Shown here: one piece after another, positions 58,159 through 64,000 of the stretch
How positions within the stretch are numbered: the stretch's first letter is position 1
Layout: each line of letters starts with the position of its first letter
Assembly (NCBI GenBank): GCA_963924555.1
Contig: OZ004585.1
Coordinates: 3,857,488-3,921,487, forward strand
DNA from: Crambe crambe
Lineage: Eukaryota; Porifera; Demospongiae; Poecilosclerida; Crambeidae
Length of the DNA stretch: 64,000 nt
Reading direction: 5' to 3'
The notes under the pieces: generated by a model
Seen by the model: the letters and a program-made list of their open reading frames with translations, nothing else
Databases searched by the model: none
Told to the model about the DNA's origin: nothing
Program-made: the position numbers and the translations under genes

Positions 58159-61100
58159 ATGGCATCTTTATTCAAGTACGTTCTGTTATGGGGTTCCATC
58201 CATATCGTTTTAGGCACTCCTACCCTAGATTTCTATTTGCCTTCGAGTCAGTCTCCCAACGTGCTAAGGTTGGAGTGCATAAACGGTGGTCAGGCTGACC
58301 CCAGTGCAAGATTCGAGTTCCAGAACAGTATGGGAGTGTTCCTCAGAGACCTACCCACAGATACTAATGAAAACTATCGGACATACGACATCACAGCAGA
58401 TTCTGAAGCAGTGATTCGTTGTGTAGTAGGGGAAGGACGCTCAGAAGCCGTTGTGTTTGCTGGTATATTTAACTATTATAGTAACATAGGTAGTAACTAT
58501 TAGCTATGGCTATAGGTAGCTGGAGTAACTTTATCAAGCCATAGGTAATATGTAAATCTGTATACTGCAAGGTGGCAATGATTAATGTGTATTATGAGGT
58601 GTATGGCTATATAGTATTATAGCTCTATAGTTGATAGTTCCATTCCGTTCCGTAGAATACTGAGGCCCATTTTTGGCGCATGCATGAAATAGTGGGTACC
58701 AGGCTCTTTTGTCTGCCTCCGCAAAATTTTAGAGCCTAGCTACCTCAGTAACATAGTGGAGAAAGTGTAGATTTAGCTACTGGATGGGTCACAAAACTAT
58801 AGCGGAACTGAATGGTTCTGGGACCCTACTGGATTTTGTGAGCTATTTGCAACGTCCATTTTACTTACGGCGCATGTGCATTGAAGGCTGTGATGTATTG
58901 AATCAGTTGCTATGCTACTTAGGCAATAGAATCATCACTCCACGACCCATCCGCGGCAAATATGGCATCCTGCGAGCCATACTAGACAAAAGCTTACAGT
59001 GGTCACTAACCTGACTGGAGCTGAATGCTGGGTCTTCAACAATTGGCCTTGGCAACCTCAAAATTGCGCATGCTCAGAAAGTGCGTTAATAATTCAAAGC
59101 CTGTATTTCACAGAACGGAATGTTCACTGTGCACGCGTATGCGCATGCGCAGTATGAGTTTAACAGTTTGGGGTCCCTAGGATGGTGAAAGTGTGTAATG
59201 CACACTGTAAAAAATAAAGTGTGCTATGGACACTTTGGTGTGTGAAAAGTGTCCGTATTGGGACAAAATGTCCCAATACGGACACCAATGGTGTCCACAG
59301 CACACTTTCATTTTTACAGTACACTGATCTACTTATCATTAAAGTTACGTATGTGCTCTTTCTCTCTGAGATGAATAATTGCGAATATCCTCTCAGAATT
59401 GCTCAAGATTCCCAATAGCTATATACGATAATGACAAAGATAATTAATAACAAGTGTTGTATAGAAGCATAACAGATGTTTGTAATCTTCTAATCATTAG
59501 GCTATGCTTGAATTATTGTATTCTTGGACTTTCATGCTAGGTACGTATAGCTAGTATTGTATAGCTAGCTTGAAAGGTGGCTATAATTGTTGCTAACTGC
59601 TCCTCTGAGGAAGGTTAGATGAGATGTGCTGCTCTGCAGCCGCTAGATCATCAAGTTGATGTATCATACATGCAAAATATAGTAATTAACATTAAAATTG
59701 TTCCTCAATATTACGTACCTCCTTGTAATTGTATCAATGTATGCTTTAAGCATACAATAGGGCCTGCAACATGAAAAATCAACATTTAAATTCAAATCTT
59801 CAGCATACAGTACATGCACACGCAGGCGCTACTGATCAGAGAAGTGCCATGCAGTCTTGTCTTCTCTTCTCCAGAATTTCATTTTGCAATAGCTCTCTTG
59901 GTATTTTATAGCACATGCTCATACACAGTTACATGCTGTGACATCACACATCGTCATAAAGTGTAATAGGCAGGAATTTCATGTGAAATTTTAGGTGCAT
60001 GCGCAAACAGTGGGTACCAGGCTCTATTTCCTGCCTCCACATAATTTCAGAGCCTGGGTATGAGGCTAGGTGTGACTTGTGACCTCATAATAGCAGGACT
60101 ATAGGGTTACTTATGATCATTTTTCTTACTGCAGCTATCCCAGCTGGATCCAATGAAACTGTCTCTACTGATGTATTTCGTAATACATCGGCAGTGCTGA
60201 TGTGCCCCATACCACTGCCTACTGTACGCAGTCTTTACACTGTAATATGGGAGCAGATTGTGGATTCAACAGCAATACAACTAATGAATTCAAGACAATA
60301 CACAATCTCTCAAGATAATAGAACCCTTTCTGTACCGATACTAAACTCTACTGATCAGAGGGTTTTCCGATGCAGGGTAAACTTGCGACGATGCTCTGTT
60401 ACCCAACGCTGTGAGTTGAATTCTATAATGGGACCCTTCATGAAATTTCGTGTACTAGGTAAGATATGCATATTAATTATAACAGTTATAATGATTATGT
60501 TAATATATTCAGAGAGAAGTGCAATAACAGTTCCCCCTTCATCCCAAGCAATAACAAATGGTGACACAGCTATCTTTCATTGCAATGCTAAAGGAAGTAA
60601 TATTAGTGTAAGATGGATATTTAATGGATTATCTTGTGGTCCTGACAGCTGTGGACGGGATGGGATATTTATATCTAGAACACAATCCGGAAGAAATAGT
60701 AATCTTTTCATGATTATTACCACCTTGGAGATCAGGACTGGAGAATTTCGTTCAGTAACAATGAGGAACACCATTCAGTGCATTGTGAAACAAAATCTGG
60801 ATTTTTCATCACTAAGGGGAGATGATATTAATGTCACAAGCACATTAACCATCAATCTTAGTAAGTATCATTATGTGGGAAATGAGTCATAGAATTGAAA
60901 ACTATAAGATTACTGGCGAATATAGTGTAATCAAATCCATGATTCTGGTGCAGTATAGCTACTCCACCCAGGGTCTTGTGTGGGTATGATCAACTACAAA
61001 TATAATAGTCCAGCAGTATTGATACAAAAATTTACACAGAAAAATTAATTTCTTATAATATAGCTATGCTCATTATCTAGACAACGCACATGCACATGGC

Positions 61101-63645
61101 TATGCATATTAGATAAGTTAATTACTATGTAGATATGTTATTTCCAGAAGGCATTAGTATTTCCTTATGGCTTTATTCATTATGTTCAGCTGAGCTTTAT
61201 AATACTGTATATAAGAAGCTATAACAATGACACTGAACATTAATTCTGAGTGGGAAATCACTTGTATAATTATTTAGCGTAGTGTAATATTTCTAGGGCA
61301 ATGTGCAGCATTTCACAGTGAGCGAGTGAGCAAGGCCCCAACTTATTTGTACTTCAAAACCTTAGGCTTAACTAAGATATTGTTCACACCATGTAACTTG
61401 GTGGTGGTTCCAACTAGGCAGCTGCATACATACGGAAGCTGTAATGTATCTCAAGTGCCAAGTGCCTACAATCTACTTAGAAAAAACACTGTAGAAAACA
61501 ATCAAGATTGGATTATGGTGCTATACACATACATATATAAGCCTGGGGCATTTAGGACTGTCCTAGATATTATATCTACATTTTCAATGAGTTATGACCT
61601 GAGAGTCAGTTTGCTTGCTCCACTCGCTCGCTGAATAGCCCAAATAGATATTAACTAATTGATTTATACATAGCAACAGTATATATAGCTATTGATCACA
61701 ATAATTATTTTTATTAAAATAGGTACATCTTCATCTTCAGGCAGAACAATTGCTATTGGTGTATCAGTTCCAATTGGCATCATATTACTGATAGGATTAA
61801 GTACTGGCATAATTCTGATAATACTTTGTTCTAAGAGGAGAAGAGAAAGAGAGTGCAAGCTTCTGCATTCCAATGTAGAGCTACCAGGAAAGATGTAAAT
61901 TATAGTTTGTCTTACATGTTTCTAAGAATTAAGCAATGCCTCAATTGCATTTTCTATTTCTGGGTCTGTCAGGAAGAGTTAGCTATAGTGGTGTGTACAA
62001 TGTCTCACAAAATGGCCCAAGAATGCATGCTATTAGCTATGTGACTTGTATTACTGCACCTTCTAAGGAATGCTAGGACTTTTGCCCAAATAGCTAGCAT
62101 ACATGTAAATGTTGTTTCCTCATGGATCATGTTACCTATTAATCCTTAATTTCCCCATGCATGTGCACATGTGCAGTGATCGAAAATTTTCTTACCAAGT
62201 TATGGAATTAGATAGTAAAGTTTTGTGATTTCTAAGTCAGGTTGTACACAGATACAGAACTTGCCAACAACACAGAGTGGTGACAGTAATGCCTTCTTCA
62301 TATTTCATTACTCCAGATCTGACTTAATTACTTGCTCCTAAGAGATGGGACACCAAAATTAATGCTTTATGGTAGCAAGCTAATTGTGGGGTGGACAAAT
62401 GACTGCAGCCAGAAAGTACATATACTGGGACTAATGCAGTTTGCCCACTGTAGAAAATTAATTGTAGAATGTCTTATTATTATCCAACTCTCTTTATAAT
62501 TGTCTCACTGCACTCACCCCAATTGTTTATTATGGTAGAATCTGTACTTGAGTCCCCCCAACGTTTTGAGATGCTTTTCCTCAGGTCTTAGACTCTATGT
62601 ATGTTGTATTGCTTCACATGGAGACTAACAGAAACCTTGTGGCTTACTTAACATTCTTAACCTTACCAATGAGCAAAGGATGATTGAATTCTTATGTCCC
62701 CTACAATGCTTCACTGTGACATGTCCAACTTTTTGAAGTGCTTTCCTCAGGTCTGTTACATTGCTTCACATGGAGACAAACAGAATCCTTGTGTGCTTAA
62801 TTTGCATTTTTACCTTATCAAACACAGTGATTGAAATAGACTATGAGGAAATGGCACCATAGCTACTGCAGGCATGAATATTTCAGATTCTGTTTGCTAT
62901 ATTGGGTGCCCACACAAAGTGGGAGATAATACTGCAAGGTCATACATTGTATGTATGCATGTTCAGATATACGATCGATGCATAGGGGGAGGACCAGTAT
63001 GAGATTAATGATCCTCTGTGCTTTATTATCTAGCTAAGGTGATATCATTTTTCATACACCAGTTTCAATTTTGAGAAATATCTGTTAAAAGATCAGCATT
63101 CTGCTGTGATGATAATTGAGATGTGTCCTCAATAACGCTGATGAAATCTTTACTGAAGATTGCATTGGATTTTTATTCATAGGTTTATTTCCATTGGATC
63201 ATTAGATAAAGGATCTACAGCTGAGTTAATGACTCCCACAGGCAGACAAGGTATAAAATGAAAGGTGCTAGGTAATGATAAAGTGATAAAAAATTTTTCC
63301 CCTGAATCTATTATACCAAATCAGGAGATGCAAGGAGTATGACTTCTCATTCATTTATCAGAAAATTTTGTGATGCTAACTTGCTGATACCTGGTCGACA
63401 CATTCAGTTAGGACACACCATAGGGCAAGGTAATTACATAGCAAGTAGCAAAATAACTTACCAAGTAGTGAAAGTAACAAAAATCATGTATTTTATATCC
63501 TGCACAATGTACGTAGAATAATAACAATAACGATATGTATTGACTTTTTTTTATGAAGGGGAGTTTGGACTTGTGTATCAAAGTTACCTCACAGGCTGGG
63601 AAGGCAGGAGAACAGCAGAAGTTGTCGCTGTCAAGACATTGAAAA
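58159..63645 (+). CDS. gene F: Ig-domain receptor tyrosine kinase (partial, continues past window)
   Basis: Plus-strand exons: 58159-58462 (signal peptide MASLFKYVLLWGSIHIVLG and first Ig-like domain), 60135-60458 (Ig-like 2), 60513-60860 (Ig 3, FHCNAKGS...VRWIFNG...TIQCIV), 61723-61894 (TM, IAIGVSVPIGIILLIG, then CSKRRRERE), 63183-63250 and 63325-63429 (juxtamembrane), 63559-63645 (kinase start). Joining the last two gives IPGRHIQLGHTIGQGEFGLV, then VVAVKTL: the glycine loop GxGxFG and the catalytic VAVK lysine. All joins are in frame (phase 1, except phase 2 at 61894). The remaining kinase lobe lies beyond 64000. By context a tyrosine kinase receptor: short juxtamembrane region and animal RTK-like loop. 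The catalytic HRD and DFG are not visible. Confidence 0.72.
58632..59125. mobile_element. transposon remnant with CATTCCGTTC ends
   Basis: CCATTCCGTTCCGTAGAATA at the left is mirrored by ATTTCACAGAACGGAATG at the right. The open frame inside (58784-59014) is unrecognised and likely belongs to the element. In intron 1 of gene F. Confidence 0.5.
58682..58745. repeat. direct repeat shared with about 60000-60070
   Basis: AGTGGGTACCAGGCTCTTTT, then CTGCCTCCGCAAAATTTTAG and AGCCT, recurs with few changes at about 60005-60060. Both copies follow a GCGCATGC or GCATGCGC phrase. Related to the stem-loop at 4004-4062. Confidence 0.6.
59202..59322. mobile_element. near-perfect foldback MITE, about 120 bp
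   Basis: ACTGTAAAAAATAAAGTGTG, then CTATGGACAC, pairs with GTGTCCACAGCACACTTTCA, then TTTTTACAGT. The inner arms GTGTCCGTATTGGGACA and TGTCCCAATACGGACAC are exact complements. Confidence 0.85.
61290..61650. repeat. possible element with GAGCGAGTG inverted ends
   Basis: CAGTGAGCGAGTGAGCAAG at about 61316 faces GCTTGCTCCACTCGCTCGCTG at about 61614; the sequence between is open in one frame for 102 codons but unrecognised. In intron 3 of gene F. Confidence 0.4.
62100..62870. repeat. diverged duplicate of 47.19-47.68 kb
   Basis: Shares TTTCCTCATGGATCAWGTTA, CACATGGAGACAAACAGAAT and TTTGCATTTTTACCTTATCA with the region upstream of gene C. In intron 4 of gene F. Confidence 0.5.
63325..63645 (+). 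CDS. gene F exons 6-7: start of the kinase domain
   Basis: 63325-63429 ends LLIPGRHIQLGHTIGQ and G|GTAATT. 63559-63645 begins after TTATGAAG and reads GEFGLVYQSYLTGWEG, then VAVKTLK, and A|GTAGCT. The glycine-loop intron position splits GxG from xFG. The enzyme is incomplete here. Confidence 0.75.
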
Positions 63646-64000
63646 GTAGCTAGCTTATAGTCACAGTGGAACCTCCAAATAATGGGCACACTTGGGAACC
63701 AACACTTCGTCCTTTGATATAGAGAGGAGCTCTTTTGGAAGTTGTTTTGTATAGAGTGCATATACAAAGATACCTTTATAGGTTGTCCTTTGTTGAGAGG
63801 AGGTTATTTTGTATACGTGCCTTTAGGTTGTCCTTTGTTGAGAGGCTTGTCATCCTGTTAGGGATACAGCCCCACACTGGACATCACTCCACACAGATGA
63901 CTATAGGAACTGACTGTATAAAGATACGTCAAAGCTAATGACACTACTAATCATTATGGTTTATAATATAGTTTTACTAGCTATGTTCTAGAACATTCCA

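Noticed and set aside
1-64000. CRISPR array, bacterial operon, tRNA or rRNA genes
   Set aside because: The regular repeats found are minisatellites and MITEs in introns; gene structure is clearly eukaryotic and no tRNA or rRNA signature was recognised.

Overview
The window looks like AT-rich metazoan genomic DNA, most likely from a sponge (probably a demosponge). This rests on its intron-rich genes, its dense short inverted-repeat elements, and its mix of plexin, Ig-kinase, ankyrin and Death/NB-ARC proteins. The species is inference; no rRNA, tRNA, CRISPR or bacterial-style operon was seen. Gene models were built by hand from reading frames, GT/AG sites and intron phase. All coding lengths close in frame, but none is transcript-verified.

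Layout: (1) 1-5600 is intergenic, with foldback elements and a doubtful decayed coding stretch just before gene A. (2) Gene A, plus strand, 5829-22923, 23 exons, about 1441 aa: a plexin-type ectodomain (signal peptide, Sema, three PSI, several IPT, TM) ending in a short tyrosine-motif tail rather than a plexin GAP or a kinase. (3) Gene D, minus strand, 23789-32165: Death domain, hydrophobic segment, NB-ARC ATPase, helical-repeat-like C-terminus. Its 5-kb intron is packed with DNA transposons. It is convergent with gene A. (4) 32.9-34.05 kb, minus: pseudogene fragment of the receptor family below. (5) Gene C, minus, 36307-46061: signal peptide, Ig, Ig, Thr/Ser stalk, TM, one or two ankyrin exons, Cys-rich terminal cassette. 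(6) 46.1-50.0 kb: intergenic, with an hAT-like MITE and a dead copy of the gene D 5' end (48.93-49.37 kb). (7) Gene E, minus, 50022-57452: an intact paralogue of C (nine exons, 689 aa). (8) Gene F, plus, from 58159 and running off the window: an Ig receptor tyrosine kinase cut after the kinase P-loop and VAVK exon. E and F are head to head, about 0.7 kb apart.

The unit 'Ig-TM-ankyrin receptor followed by Death gene' has been duplicated in tandem. Nearly every exon in C, D, E and F starts and ends in phase 1, so domains can be swapped as cassettes. The most novel points are the Ig-TM-ankyrin-Cys receptors, the adjacent Death/NB-ARC protein with a hydrophobic segment between its two domains, and the plexin-like ectodomain on a short signalling-motif tail. 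A joint role in surface recognition or innate immunity is inference from domains and clustering only.
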